NCBI GenBank assembly: GCA_977017575.1
Contig: CDRNVI010000053.1
Span: forward strand, 868,001 to 932,000
Direction: 5' to 3'
DNA length: 64,000 nt
From: Paramoeba atlantica
Taxonomy: Eukaryota; Discosea
Position numbers and translations under genes: made by a program
Shown here: piece by piece, positions 20,700 through 29,883 of the stretch
How positions within the stretch are numbered: position 1 is the first letter of the stretch
Layout of the letters: each line of letters opens with the position of its first letter
Notes under the pieces: generated by a model
What the model saw: only the letters and a program-made list of their open reading frames with translations
Told to the model about the DNA's origin: nothing
Databases searched by the model: none

Positions 20700-20847
20700 T
20701 TTGTTGAAGTCAGCAGCGATTTTGCCTAAAACAGCAGCGATTTTCTTGCTTTTAAGCAGTGTGTCTTCATTCGCTTCTGTTTTTCAATTGTTTTATTTTC
20801 AATTATTTATTGTTTTTCAATTGTTTTGTTTCAATTCTTTTAGATAA

Positions 20848-20931
20848 TACCGTTCCCTCCCCTTACTTCATCTCCCCTATTACTTCACCACAAGCCCATC
20901 GGTGCCCCAGTGGTGAAGAGGTGTAACGGTA
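20848..20931 (+). repeat. Short TA-flanked palindromic MITE (ACTTCACC family)
   Basis: Bounded by TA dinucleotides, it starts CCGTTCCCTCCCCTTACTTC and ends GAAGAGGTGTAACGG, so its ends are inverted copies. The motif TTACTTCACC occurs inside on both strands. The same ends and motif bound the larger element at 42735-43761, so this 84 bp copy looks like an internally deleted derivative. It accounts for part of the 368 bp spacer 20700-21067; the rest is T-rich with repeated TTTTCAATTGTTTT. Confidence 0.7.
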
Positions 20932-21067
20932 TAAACGCAACATACAGTATAGAAATAGAAAATTGTATAAATTTGAAAACGTTTTAGCATCTTAACTTCA
21001 CCGTAAACAGGGTTGATTCCTTCTTTCTTACTTTTGTTATTCTTCCACACTCTTCTGTCTCTCTTTC

Positions 21068-21811
21068 ATGTTTTTTCTCCCACCCCCCATCGGGTTCACA
21101 TTCTGTATCCCACACCTGCATCTTGTTTCCTCACTCGACACCTGTTCTTCTCACCGAGTTCGCGGCTCATCACTTCCTTTAGAATACGACTTGGAGCGTT
21201 TTATCCACTCAGTAAGCCACACCCACCCCTCATGGACGACTCACACGCCTGGATGCCTTTGGTATGGGGTGCGATGTGAGGGCTCGGGAAAATGGGCTAC
21301 CTCACTTTTATGGAATTCTGTAGGTGTAAGTGGTTCGCTACATTGGTCATGGCTTCCTTCAGCACTGCAGCAACTCCAACTTTCCGGTAACTGTCTCTAC
21401 GGTGTCATAGGGATTTCTCATTTTCCAGAAACCATGTGCAATGCGGATTTGAGCCAAAATGGGTTCTCGGGAGATGTTTGTCTCGCTGAGCTGCCACCGG
21501 ATATGCGGACGATCGATTTTAGTAAGAATTTATTAGGAGGCGAGCTTGCACTAGAATCACTTCCCTCACAAATTACAAATCTGAGCGTTAATTTTAATCA
21601 ATTTGTCGGTGAACTCATACTAATACATTTGCCTACGAGTTTACTGATCATGGATTTTAGTTTCAACGATTTTATTGGCACTGTGGATGTGAGTGCAATT
21701 AATGATAACGTCTTACTACTTAATTTACGTGAAAATCGCTTTTCTGCTATTCAGCCCACACAATACGAATCTTTTATCTTCTTTCTACCTCAGCAAGACG
21801 AGCTTCAATAA
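21068..21811 (+). CDS. Leucine-rich repeat protein with C-W N-terminal cap (LRR copy 2)
   Basis: The 247 aa product has the same plan as the LRR protein at 13538: a cap PGCLWYGVRCEGSG at ~61-74, a step SGSLHWSWLPSALQQLQL, then repeats on an LP..L…L…N.F.G pattern (LPPDMRTIDFSKNLLGG, LPTSLLIMDFSFNDFIG). It has about five to six repeats, fewer than copy 1, and ends in a FSAIQPTQYESF segment that caps the solenoid. The first 35 residues are hydrophobic and aromatic and could act as a signal sequence. The two genes bracket the polymerase, pointing to an old local duplication. The ligand is unknown. Confidence 0.8.
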   Translation: MFFLPPPIGFTFCIPHLHLVSSLDTCSSHRVRGSSLPLEYDLERFIHSVSHTHPSWTTHTPGCLWYGVRCEGSGKWATSLLWNSVGVSGSLHWSWLPSALQQLQLSGNCLYGVIGISHFPETMCNADLSQNGFSGDVCLAELPPDMRTIDFSKNLLGGELALESLPSQITNLSVNFNQFVGELILIHLPTSLLIMDFSFNDFIGTVDVSAINDNVLLLNLRENRFSAIQPTQYESFIFFLPQQDELQ

Positions 21812-21935
21812 TCTGTCGACATTTCCATAGTTCAAAATTGGCATCTCATGATCCTAATTCTACATGGGCTTTACTTTGAAAGAAAATCTTCCTTCATCAT
21901 TTTCTTGTATTCTTTGTATTAATCTAATATCAATG

Positions 21936-23468
21936 TAAATGGGGGGGCGGATATAGTATATATCGTATATACATTTATTGTATGTACATTATTGTATATT
22001 ATATCGTATATACATTATTGTATGTATTTTCTTTTTTAGGCTCTTCGTTAAACGCGGTGGTTGCTTTCAACTTAGAAGTCACTCATGCTGCGCGCTTCGC
22101 GTTGAAAACTCCCGCCGCGTTTAACGAAGAGCCTAAAAAAGAAAATTTAGCCTGGAAAACGGAAAGATTATAACCAAAAATAGCCGAATTTCGGGTACAA
22201 ATGGGGTCATTTTCGCATATTTTTGCTCTCAGAGCACTAAATCCGACATTTGCGCGTGGGAAATCACTCGCAGGCATGAATGAAAGCCTACCGAACGTAT
22301 TGGGTAGAGAATGCGACTCCAACCATACCATTCTTTCGACAAAAATGCCCCTTTAGGTCCGAAAAATACTTTTTCACCTTTTTTAGTCAAAAATGGGTCA
22401 TTTTGGGGGGCGCACCACAGTTCGAAGAAGTGATACCTTGCGAAAACAACTGCGTAGAAAGCTAGTGTAGGTCCCAAACTATCAAAATACAATAGGGGAA
22501 ACGATTTTGGAAAAATATTTTTTTTGTCATTTTTTTCGCCAAGTTGAAATTTTTTTCAAATTTTTTTTTCCGAAAAAATCCGAACTTGGCGGACCCGTCC
22601 TGCGGATACGCGGTGGGGTCACCCCCGGGTAGGGGGGTGGAAAATGCGCGCCAAGACCCCGGCTACCCTTTCTGCGGTTTTTTTTCGAAAACTAATTTTT
22701 TCGAAAAAATTTGCTCGACCATGCCCCCCCCCTGGACCCCCCCCATGGACCCCCCATTTTTTTCAATTTTTTTTTTCAGTTTTGGACCACCGGAGCCCCC
22801 TTTTATATTTTTTTCTTCTATTATATTACTGTGTTCCCCTTTATATTTTCACTGTTTTTGTTCACTTTTTTTTCAATAATCGAGTGTAGAGCGGTAGTTT
22901 TACAACCACCGCAATATGTATAGTATATATGTATATGTACATATGGGCGGATATGTATATTACGCTTGCAGATATATATTACCATTCTAGTTTTCTAAAG
23001 TTTCATAGCACAACTGAAGTGAAAATGTATCGCATATCCCTCTAAGATTGCAAGAAACGCGTGAAGCAAGGGATGGCAAAGGAGGTGAAGAGTAGGAATG
23101 CCCCTCGAATGATAAAGACAACTGCGGTTTCTGCGATTTGGATAGAAACCTGAACTGGGACGACAAGGTCGAAGCCTCCTTGTCATCCTCCCTAGCATTT
23201 GTGTGGGTGAAAGTATACTTTTGAAGGCAACGGGCCCCTAGGCGTCTTCCCCAGCAGTACCATTTTAGTGTTCGTACAAGCGCCTACCCCCCAAATTGCC
23301 TTAAATGTTATATTTTTGAATTTGAATGTCGTTCCCCCACTTGAATATACAATGTGCGTGCAGCATTTTTCGCAATATAAATACTCTTGCAGATTTATAT
23401 TACCATTCTACCTAAACCAGATCTATACTACCAAAAAAAAGCGTAATATATATCCGCACCCCCCTTTA
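21936..23468. mobile_element. TA-flanked element with G-run inverted ends (CGGATATA family)
   Basis: The left end is TA followed by AATGGGGGGGCGGATATA; the right end is TATATATCCGCACCCCCCTT followed by TA, so the termini are inverted copies holding a G/C run. A motif GCAGATATATATTACCATTC at ~22969 recurs at ~23390 in slightly changed form. The ~890 bp hairpin repeat (22027-22912) is inserted in it. Without that insert the element is about 640 bp and has no coding capacity. It fills most of the 1.75 kb spacer 21812-23563. Confidence 0.68.
22027..22912 (+). mobile_element. ~890 bp hairpin-ended repeat, copy A
   Basis: It starts with a ~120 bp hairpin (arms opening AGGCTCTTCGTTAAACGCGG and closing with its complement) and ends in a small inverted repeat GCGGTAGTTTTACAACCACCGC. 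Between them is AT-rich DNA with C-runs and no credible ORF. The copy at 60991-61877 is nearly identical by eye and the copy at 56226-57123 is the same sequence on the other strand. High identity and nested positions imply recent movement. No transposase is present, so it is non-autonomous. Confidence 0.8.
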
Positions 23469-23563
23469 TCTTGTACAACTTTTCAGTTGGTCTATTTCAA
23501 AAGTATTGTTCAATAAGATATTTTCTTAAAAGGTTCTTTTGACATCTTTTTCTTTCCCTTACT

Positions 23564-24298
23564 ATGCCACCCCGTGGCAGGCCTACCTCATCATCCTTCC
23601 GCACTTCCTACGAGCTCTCTCAGTTGCCTCCTGCCGAGATTCTCTCTCCAGACTCCTTTCTGTTTCCTCCCCGACCCATCCCAAGACCCCAACCTAAAAC
23701 CGCTACACAGCAACTTCTTGCAGAATCCTTTTTGCAGCTTGAGCGTCGGTACGCGACCTCTACATGGAGAAAACTCTCTCATGCCACAGGACTTGATGCC
23801 TCTACCCTATCCGATCGAGCTTGTCCTCAGGACACAGTACGGGCAGGAAAGATTCAACCATCCACTATGGAGATTTCTCCCTTTCTGCCCACTTTTATGG
23901 CTATGGAAGAGACCTGCACGGTGATGTGCTCTTCCCCTAAGTTATCACAACTTCACGCTGCCAACTGTTCTGTTAATTCTCACAATGTTTCCTTTTTGTT
24001 ATCTCTCTCCACACAATCTCTTTTTCAACTTTTGTCTCGACATTCGAGACGTAATGATGCGTCGTCGAAGTCCAGTCACTGGCGAATTATGTCCCAGGCG
24101 GCACGACAGGAGGAACGCTGCCTGGAACGAATTCCAATCCCTCGTAGAGGGGTTGGAAATGAAGAGGCCTTTTTGGGCAAAGACGGCGAGAACGTATTCG
24201 ACACACTGAGGGAAAATATTGTCTGGGATTCCTTTTTGGGCGATGAAGATGATGGGGATCTGGAATCTGACGTGCAATATGAAGATTACTTTCCTTGA
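23564..24298 (+). CDS. Hypothetical protein, acidic C-terminus
   Basis: A 244 aa ORF from ATG, following a CT-rich stretch. The N-terminal 50 residues are rich in Ser and Pro; the middle is Ser/His-rich; the last ~60 residues contain ENIVWDSFLGDEDDGDLESD and end in an acidic run. I recognise no domain. Codon use and position in the array support a real gene. It is followed after 156 bp by the PHD-finger gene. Confidence 0.6.
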   Translation: MPPRGRPTSSSFRTSYELSQLPPAEILSPDSFLFPPRPIPRPQPKTATQQLLAESFLQLERRYATSTWRKLSHATGLDASTLSDRACPQDTVRAGKIQPSTMEISPFLPTFMAMEETCTVMCSSPKLSQLHAANCSVNSHNVSFLLSLSTQSLFQLLSRHSRRNDASSKSSHWRIMSQAARQEERCLERIPIPRRGVGNEEAFLGKDGENVFDTLRENIVWDSFLGDEDDGDLESDVQYEDYFP

Positions 24299-24454
24299 AG
24301 TGAATTGGGCTTGCATGGTTGGGTTGTACAATGTGTGGAGTTACAAGGAACACGTACGATACATAATTTTTTTGTCGTTTTATGTGCTCCTTATTTTGAC
24401 TAGACGTTATTTTAAAGTACTGAAACACACCTCTATCCCACTTTGTGGACTAAA

Positions 24455-25534
24455 ATGCTTTCTCCTTTGGAGATACTGATAGCCTCCGTTAGGGATGATA
24501 TACTCGACATAAGTCTTGAAAGGAACTCCCGTACATTATCTTCTGAGACATCCGTTAAACGTAGTAGTATGCACCGGCCTTTTAATAATATTATTGACAG
24601 ACTTCGTAAGATTAATTCGTGCGCCAAGCGTACATGGAGCATTTACGCATCCGAGCTTCATTTTCCTGAATCATTACAGCTCATAGACTTTGAACCGAAG
24701 CATAAGAAGGTATGTGCTAACAAGCAACCATCAACTGCTGCAGTAAATGATGTCTCCCTTCCATCGAATTTTCTACCGCAATCAAACAATATCGCTGGGT
24801 CTTCTCCTCTAGAAGTAACATTCATAAAACACGCCTTGGGTAGACTTTGTATAAGCGTTCTACTAAATGGTCTTCCTTTAGAAGACCTGATTACTGCTAG
24901 CTATCGCTGCGACATACGTCTTGACAAGCTACCTTCACGTACCCAAGTAGATCAGAATATCTTACATGCTCATTTGTCTCGAGTCCTTGGGGTTGTTTTT
25001 TATAGCAATGGGGTCAGAGAGTGCTGTGACGAGCAGCAAGCAGCAAGAATACTACGTCCATATCAATCGGTTTCTCCTCCGTACTTTACTGCCGATGAAT
25101 CGTTTTCTCGGCCTTCTGGATATCAATTTCGATATATGGTTCCTGGTGAATTCTGTGTCAAACATGGATCTCCCATTTCGAATTCAGAACGTGAACTGGG
25201 GAATGTGCCAAATTCTCGTCATTTTTTACTAGACGAGTCGACAACTCCTAACATTAGGTTGCACAGTGATCCTTTTGAGACAAGTGGTCAAAAAATATAC
25301 TGTCGGTGTGGTCTGAAATACTCTAGTTGTTACGGTCCAACCTGGATATGGTGCTGGGGCTGCCGTAAATGGTCACACTGGAAATGTGTTCGACCATCTA
25401 GAGAAAAGAACAAAAAACAAGACGAAACGATATTAGTCTTAAAAAATCAAAATCATTCGGAATTTGGTCGCGCCCCGCATGATTTTAATTGTTTGGATGG
25501 CAAATGTCTAATTGCAATGTCTAGTACTTTGTGA
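24455..25534 (+). CDS. PHD-finger protein
   Basis: The frame opens at TTG 24443; the first ATG is at 24455, giving 359 aa. The C-terminus (~280-352) has a C4HC3 pattern: YCRCG, then WCWGC fourteen residues on, then KWSHWKC, and a final CLDGKC about 36 residues later. This order and spacing fit a PHD finger, a reader of histone H3 tails. The N-terminal ~280 residues are mainly helical, with a segment LLNGLPLEDLITASYRCDI, and match nothing I know. It may be a chromatin regulator; cysteine pairs with tryptophans could also suggest a divergent zinc fold, so the call is on the pattern only. Confidence 0.72.
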   Translation: MLSPLEILIASVRDDILDISLERNSRTLSSETSVKRSSMHRPFNNIIDRLRKINSCAKRTWSIYASELHFPESLQLIDFEPKHKKVCANKQPSTAAVNDVSLPSNFLPQSNNIAGSSPLEVTFIKHALGRLCISVLLNGLPLEDLITASYRCDIRLDKLPSRTQVDQNILHAHLSRVLGVVFYSNGVRECCDEQQAARILRPYQSVSPPYFTADESFSRPSGYQFRYMVPGEFCVKHGSPISNSERELGNVPNSRHFLLDESTTPNIRLHSDPFETSGQKIYCRCGLKYSSCYGPTWIWCWGCRKWSHWKCVRPSREKNKKQDETILVLKNQNHSEFGRAPHDFNCLDGKCLIAMSSTL

Positions 25535-25690
25535 TCTTTAAAATAGAATGAGTGGTTAAGAAACTTGCATTAATATCACAAATACAGGTATAAAGTTAAT
25601 ACAAGCGTATTGCTTTTTCGGAGTATTACAACTCAGAAGATCAGATATTCCATTAAACACATTTCTTATTTACGTACGTACTGTATTTTA

Positions 25691-28030
25691 ATGTCTGAAA
25701 AGATCTCTTCTACTGACGTGGAGAAATGTCTGAGTCACAGTGCGCAAAGTGCTCTACGGATTGTGCTAAAATGCCCAACGCAACGCGCGTACTGGAAAAA
25801 AGTGCTCAAAGAATTAAAAACTTTACCCATAGAAATTACACGAGAATATTGGATCACATATTTTAAAACCTTTCCCACGGACTCCACATGCTTGTGTGAA
25901 TACTTGACTGAAGAGCTTAAAGCTCAACAATACGAACATGTTTTCCTTTTTTTCGATAAGTCAAATAGAGGCCTTGCACTACAATGTCCACACATGAAGG
26001 TGTGGCAAATTTTCTTAGATGCGGTAGATGAGTCATCTTTAAAATCTTCCCAAGAAATGCACGAGGCGTATATCTTGGCTAAAAATATCATTGGTCAGCA
26101 GAACGATTCCGAAATATTTTGGGATCGGTATCTATTATTTCTACAGAACAAAGTTCACCCAAGGCATCAAATAGGTGTTCTACGCAATGCATACCACGAG
26201 GCTTTGTTAACTCCATACAGTGGTGTAGAATTCCTAATGGAAAAATACGAGGCATTTGAACGAGCGCATAATTCTAGAGCTGTCGTTGCGAACGACTTAA
26301 AACAAGCTCACAAACGGTCAGTATTTGTGTCTAAGGAACTCATTCAACGAATTTATTATGGCGTAGACCGCTCACATATCGCCCTCCCTCTTGGAGAAGC
26401 AAGTTCTACGGAAGATACTTCCCAATATCTGTTTTGGCGCAGAGTGATCGCTTATGAACTAACCAATCCTCTATCATTTAAAGAGCATGATGCAAATTTA
26501 GTGCGTCGCATAGAAAACGCTTATCGTTCTGCTTTAATGCATTGTAGGTGTCACGCCGAGCTATGGGTAGAACTTGCAAATTTCTTAATTATTAATGAAC
26601 TCAAAGATGAAGCAAAGAGTATTTTTGAAGAAGCAATTGAATCCATGCCACAGAGCATTATTGTATGCTGCTCCTTTGCAGATTCACTTTGCTCCAATCT
26701 TAAACTGGTTGATAACAGTATCGAAAAGGGTCACAAAGTTTTCCAGAATTTAATTTCACAAACACTAGCGTCGCCGGTTTTCGATGTTTTAGACAATGTG
26801 GCCCAAGCATACTCATGCTACATGAGGTGGGCAAGGTTTGCTCATCCTTTTAGCGGCATTGAAAAAGCAAGACATATATTTAGAGAGGCAATTCGAGAAG
26901 AACCCCGCCTACGTAGATTTTTGGTTCCATTTGCAGCCGAAATAGAACTGTCCTCTGGCAATCCCAAAGAAAAACTTCCGCTGGCTTTAGAATACTACAA
27001 CGCTGTCAGCTTCGAAGATCAAAAGTCGTTGGGGCTTCTGGAATCTCTCAGTGCTTTGCACGCACGTGCCGGATCATATACGGAAGCAATATCTTTGCTG
27101 CGACAAGCTCCGGGTACGGAAGTCAATAAGAAAAGAATTGCACTACTGGAACAGGAAAACACATTCAAATATTATCCTGTTCATAATACTCTGCGTGAAT
27201 ATGAATTTTTTCTTTCCGAAGAGGGTCTTTCCGCTATATCTGAGCAACCCCCGGTTACGTATCCATTGTTTTCTAGTCTAATGACCACTTCCCATACCAC
27301 CGAAAACTTATTGGAAAAGGCACTTGTCCCACACACTCATCAGAGAATGGTTGAATCTGATGTATTCGACAAAAATCTCAACTGCACTTTTCAACTTGGT
27401 CAAGAATCCTTTCAGGAGAATGGAAGCACAGACATTGGTTCGGCCACTGAATGGCCAGTGACATCTGACACAATCTCTCTAACAACTAGAAAACCGATGT
27501 CATCTCATACACATGATGAAACGAATGTAGATAGTTTTTCACAAGATTCACTGCAGGTGGGTAGGAAACGGTTCTCTCGAAAGGAACCACTTAACCCAGC
27601 ATCTTCGGGGAATTTTCTTATTACGTCACTTCGGAGGCACTTGCTTGTCTCTTATACTCCTATCCTACAGGAGGAGTATCGCATGCCTCCAATTAATCGG
27701 GCATTCATAATTCGAAAGACGGACACTTCTCCGTACAAATCATCATTCCCCAAACTTCCTTGCGTATATCAATATTTTGTACCTCTGAAACCTCGGAAGT
27801 CTGTGTTAAAGGAAACCGATTTGCATGTCAAAGAACTTCCCCAAGCTATTCTTTCTCTTATGAAAGCGTTACCATCTCCTGTTGGCTGTGTAGGCGTTAT
27901 TCCTTCTATGAAAGATCGCATCCCATCGGCAGAATATTTGACTGATGCATTGAGTAGCATTCCTGCTGAAAATCTATCTCTTTTACCCACAACCGTAAAC
28001 AATGAACGCAATGACGACGACAATGGTTAA
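25691..28030 (+). CDS. CSTF3: CstF-77 / Rna14 (cleavage stimulation factor subunit 3)
   Basis: The open frame starts before 25691, but the ATG there gives 779 aa and a natural N-terminus. Residues ~30-510 are tandem helical HAT repeats, e.g. AYWKKVLKELKTLP, a WDRYLLFLQN segment and AELWVELANFLI, and the stretch HQIGVLRNAYHEALLTPYSG resembles the CstF-77 HAT-N region, where the next W-x-x-Y-x-x-F-E pattern follows. The tail (~560-779) is Ser/Thr-rich and ends in a Pro-rich part like the monkeytail region that binds CstF-64. HAT repeats also occur in Utp6 and Prp6, but the N-terminal order fits CstF-77 best. It is a scaffold of the mRNA 3'-end machinery in the nucleus. Confidence 0.78.
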   Translation: MSEKISSTDVEKCLSHSAQSALRIVLKCPTQRAYWKKVLKELKTLPIEITREYWITYFKTFPTDSTCLCEYLTEELKAQQYEHVFLFFDKSNRGLALQCPHMKVWQIFLDAVDESSLKSSQEMHEAYILAKNIIGQQNDSEIFWDRYLLFLQNKVHPRHQIGVLRNAYHEALLTPYSGVEFLMEKYEAFERAHNSRAVVANDLKQAHKRSVFVSKELIQRIYYGVDRSHIALPLGEASSTEDTSQYLFWRRVIAYELTNPLSFKEHDANLVRRIENAYRSALMHCRCHAELWVELANFLIINELKDEAKSIFEEAIESMPQSIIVCCSFADSLCSNLKLVDNSIEKGHKVFQNLISQTLASPVFDVLDNVAQAYSCYMRWARFAHPFSGIEKARHIFREAIREEPRLRRFLVPFAAEIELSSGNPKEKLPLALEYYNAVSFEDQKSLGLLESLSALHARAGSYTEAISLLRQAPGTEVNKKRIALLEQENTFKYYPVHNTLREYEFFLSEEGLSAISEQPPVTYPLFSSLMTTSHTTENLLEKALVPHTHQRMVESDVFDKNLNCTFQLGQESFQENGSTDIGSATEWPVTSDTISLTTRKPMSSHTHDETNVDSFSQDSLQVGRKRFSRKEPLNPASSGNFLITSLRRHLLVSYTPILQEEYRMPPINRAFIIRKTDTSPYKSSFPKLPCVYQYFVPLKPRKSVLKETDLHVKELPQAILSLMKALPSPVGCVGVIPSMKDRIPSAEYLTDALSSIPAENLSLLPTTVNNERNDDDNG

Positions 28031-28192
28031 TCCTCTTAACGCAAAACTTGTGCAGTCCCCCTCTCATTATTTTCAATAAATGACTCCTGACATTTTCTTT
28101 CAAAAATTTATAACTACTTTTGCAAAAGTTAATCCTTTCGTTCTGATTCACGCTCTTTTTATATCTTTTTTATCACCCTATTTTAAACCCAA

Positions 28193-28284
28193 CCCTAACA
28201 CTCTTTCCCTAACTCTCTCTTTCTCTTTTCCTCTCTCTCTCTTTCTCTTTTCCCCTCTCTCTCTCTCTCTCCTTTCCTCCCTCC
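28193..28284 (+). promoter_or_regulatory. Long C/T tract before the uL3 start, with CCCTAA-like motifs
   Basis: From ~28193 to the ATG at 28285 nearly every base is C or T (CTCTCTCTCT and TTTCTCTTTT blocks). No AG occurs from ~28130 to the start codon. Just upstream, at 28184-28200, is AAACCCAACCCTAAC and then CCCTAAC, resembling the plant telo-box found in ribosomal protein promoters. The pair of features parallels bS18m. Function is inferred only. Confidence 0.5.
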
Positions 28285-29481
28285 ATGTCCCACCGCAAAT
28301 TCGAGCACCCCCGGCACGGCCACCTCGGCTTCCTCCCTAAGAAGCGCTGCCGCCACATCCGCGGCCGCATCCGCTCCTTCCCGCGGGACAACGCGGCGGC
28401 GGCCCCCCACCTCACCGCGTTCATGGGGTTCAAGGCGGGCATGACGCACATCGTGCGTGACATGGACCGCCCCGGGAGTAAGATGAACAAGAAGGAGGTG
28501 GTCGAGGCGGTGACCATTGTGGAGACCCCCCCGATGATGGTGGTGGGGTTCGTGGGGTACCGCGAGACGCCGAACGGGCTGCGCTGTGTCGGGTCGATCT
28601 GGGCCCAGCACCTCAGTGATGAGTGCCGCCGGCGGTTCTACCGCAACTGGCGCAGCAGCAAGAAGCGGGCGTTCAGTAAGTACAGTTTGAAACTGGCGAC
28701 GCAGGAGGGGAAAGGCGCGGCGGAGAAGAAGGAGGGGAAGATTTTGGAAAGTGCCACGGTGCTTCGGGTGATTGCGCATACGCAGATGCGGAAGCTCGGG
28801 AACCCGCATGTGGGACAGCGTAAGGCGTTTATTACGGAGATCCAGGTCAATGGGGGTGAGATTGCGGACAAGGTGGCCTACGCTAAGGGGTTGTTGGAGC
28901 GAGAGGTCCATGTAGGGTCTGTGTTTCAGCAATCCGAGTGTACGGATATCTGCAGTGTGACGCGTGGGCACGGGTTTGAGGGTGTGATCCAACGATGGGG
29001 AGTGACCCGTCTTCCGCGCAAAACCCACCGTGGTCTTCGTAAAGTTGCGTGTATCGGAAGTTGGCATCCCGAGCGCGTGTCGTTTACCGTCGCGCGAGCC
29101 GGACAGCATGGTTTCCACCATCGTACGGAGCTCAACAAGAAGATTTATCTCATGGGCCAATCTCTCGCGGAAAATCCTCACACTGCGAAAACCGAGTACG
29201 ACATCACGGAGAAGTCCATCACTCCGATGGGAGGGTTTCCGAAGTACGGCACCGTGCGAAATGAGTTTCTGATGCTAAAGGGTTCTATTGCGGGTCCTGT
29301 GCGACGTTCGGTTACGTTGCGTCGTCCGATTGCGCCACAGACCTCTCGTGCGTTACAAGAGAAGGTGACCATGAAGTTTATTGACACGTCCTCGAAGCGA
29401 GGTCATGGACGCTTCCAGACGATTAAGGAGAAGAACCAGTTTGTGGGTACGCTGAAGAAGCACGGTCTACGCCAAAAGTAA
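28285..29481 (+). CDS. RPL3: Cytosolic ribosomal protein uL3
   Basis: A 398 aa protein opening MSHRKFEHPRHGHLGFLPKK, the canonical eukaryotic L3 start. It continues with HLTAFMGFKAGMTHIVRD, RPGSKMNKKEVVEAVTIVE, and the long loop containing the GVTRLPRKTHRGLRKVACIG segment that reaches the peptidyl-transferase centre. The length agrees with the family (~390-420 aa). It is a core 60S protein. Codon use is strongly GC-biased to ~29000: the first 150 bp are C-rich and 28440-28990 G-rich, after which base use returns to that of the flanks, as if only part of the gene had been enriched. Confidence 0.97.
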   Translation: MSHRKFEHPRHGHLGFLPKKRCRHIRGRIRSFPRDNAAAAPHLTAFMGFKAGMTHIVRDMDRPGSKMNKKEVVEAVTIVETPPMMVVGFVGYRETPNGLRCVGSIWAQHLSDECRRRFYRNWRSSKKRAFSKYSLKLATQEGKGAAEKKEGKILESATVLRVIAHTQMRKLGNPHVGQRKAFITEIQVNGGEIADKVAYAKGLLEREVHVGSVFQQSECTDICSVTRGHGFEGVIQRWGVTRLPRKTHRGLRKVACIGSWHPERVSFTVARAGQHGFHHRTELNKKIYLMGQSLAENPHTAKTEYDITEKSITPMGGFPKYGTVRNEFLMLKGSIAGPVRRSVTLRRPIAPQTSRALQEKVTMKFIDTSSKRGHGRFQTIKEKNQFVGTLKKHGLRQK

Positions 29482-29883
29482 GCGAGAAGTAAATCTTGGC
29501 GAAGCTAGAAGTTGAAAGTTAGAAGACAGAGCACCGGAGATGGATTTTTTTATTGAGGTGAATTCATATTTTGGTCTTGAATAATAAAGTATTCCAAGTG
29601 ATTTTTATGACTCAATTTAGTCTTAGTCACATTCCTTTTAGCCCTATTATTGTTTTAGTATTTTCCATCTGAAAGTTACTCAGACCTTTGTGCGGATTCT
29701 AATACGCGAACAATCTGTGCTGATTCCAATATATTTTTTGATACTCAACACTGCGACACACTGATACACTCTGCCGTCACCGTAGGAATTTTTGTTTCGT
29801 TTATACATGTAAATAATTTTCATCTCTGTTCTTGTACTCACGTTAATACACATCTCGACTTTTTTTCTGTACAATTTGTTTCA
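29482..29883 (+). other. AT-rich spacer
   Basis: 402 bp without a convincing ORF, RNA or repeat. Confidence 0.5.

Noticed and set aside
22544-22889. Open frames of ~80-125 codons in the ~890 bp repeats (also at 56259-56636 and 61473-61854)
   Set aside because: Product is low-complexity P/F-rich sequence from C- and T-runs, appears in several frames at once, and follows the repeat, not a conserved codon pattern.
28184-28200. Telomeric repeat tract (CCCTAA)
   Set aside because: Only two imperfect units, far from any array end; at most a telo-box-like motif.
28195-29181. 328-codon minus-strand open frame overlapping uL3
   Set aside because: It is the complement of the GC-rich uL3 gene; GC-rich genes lack stops on the opposite strand. 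The same applies to minus-strand frames over bS18m and RAE1.
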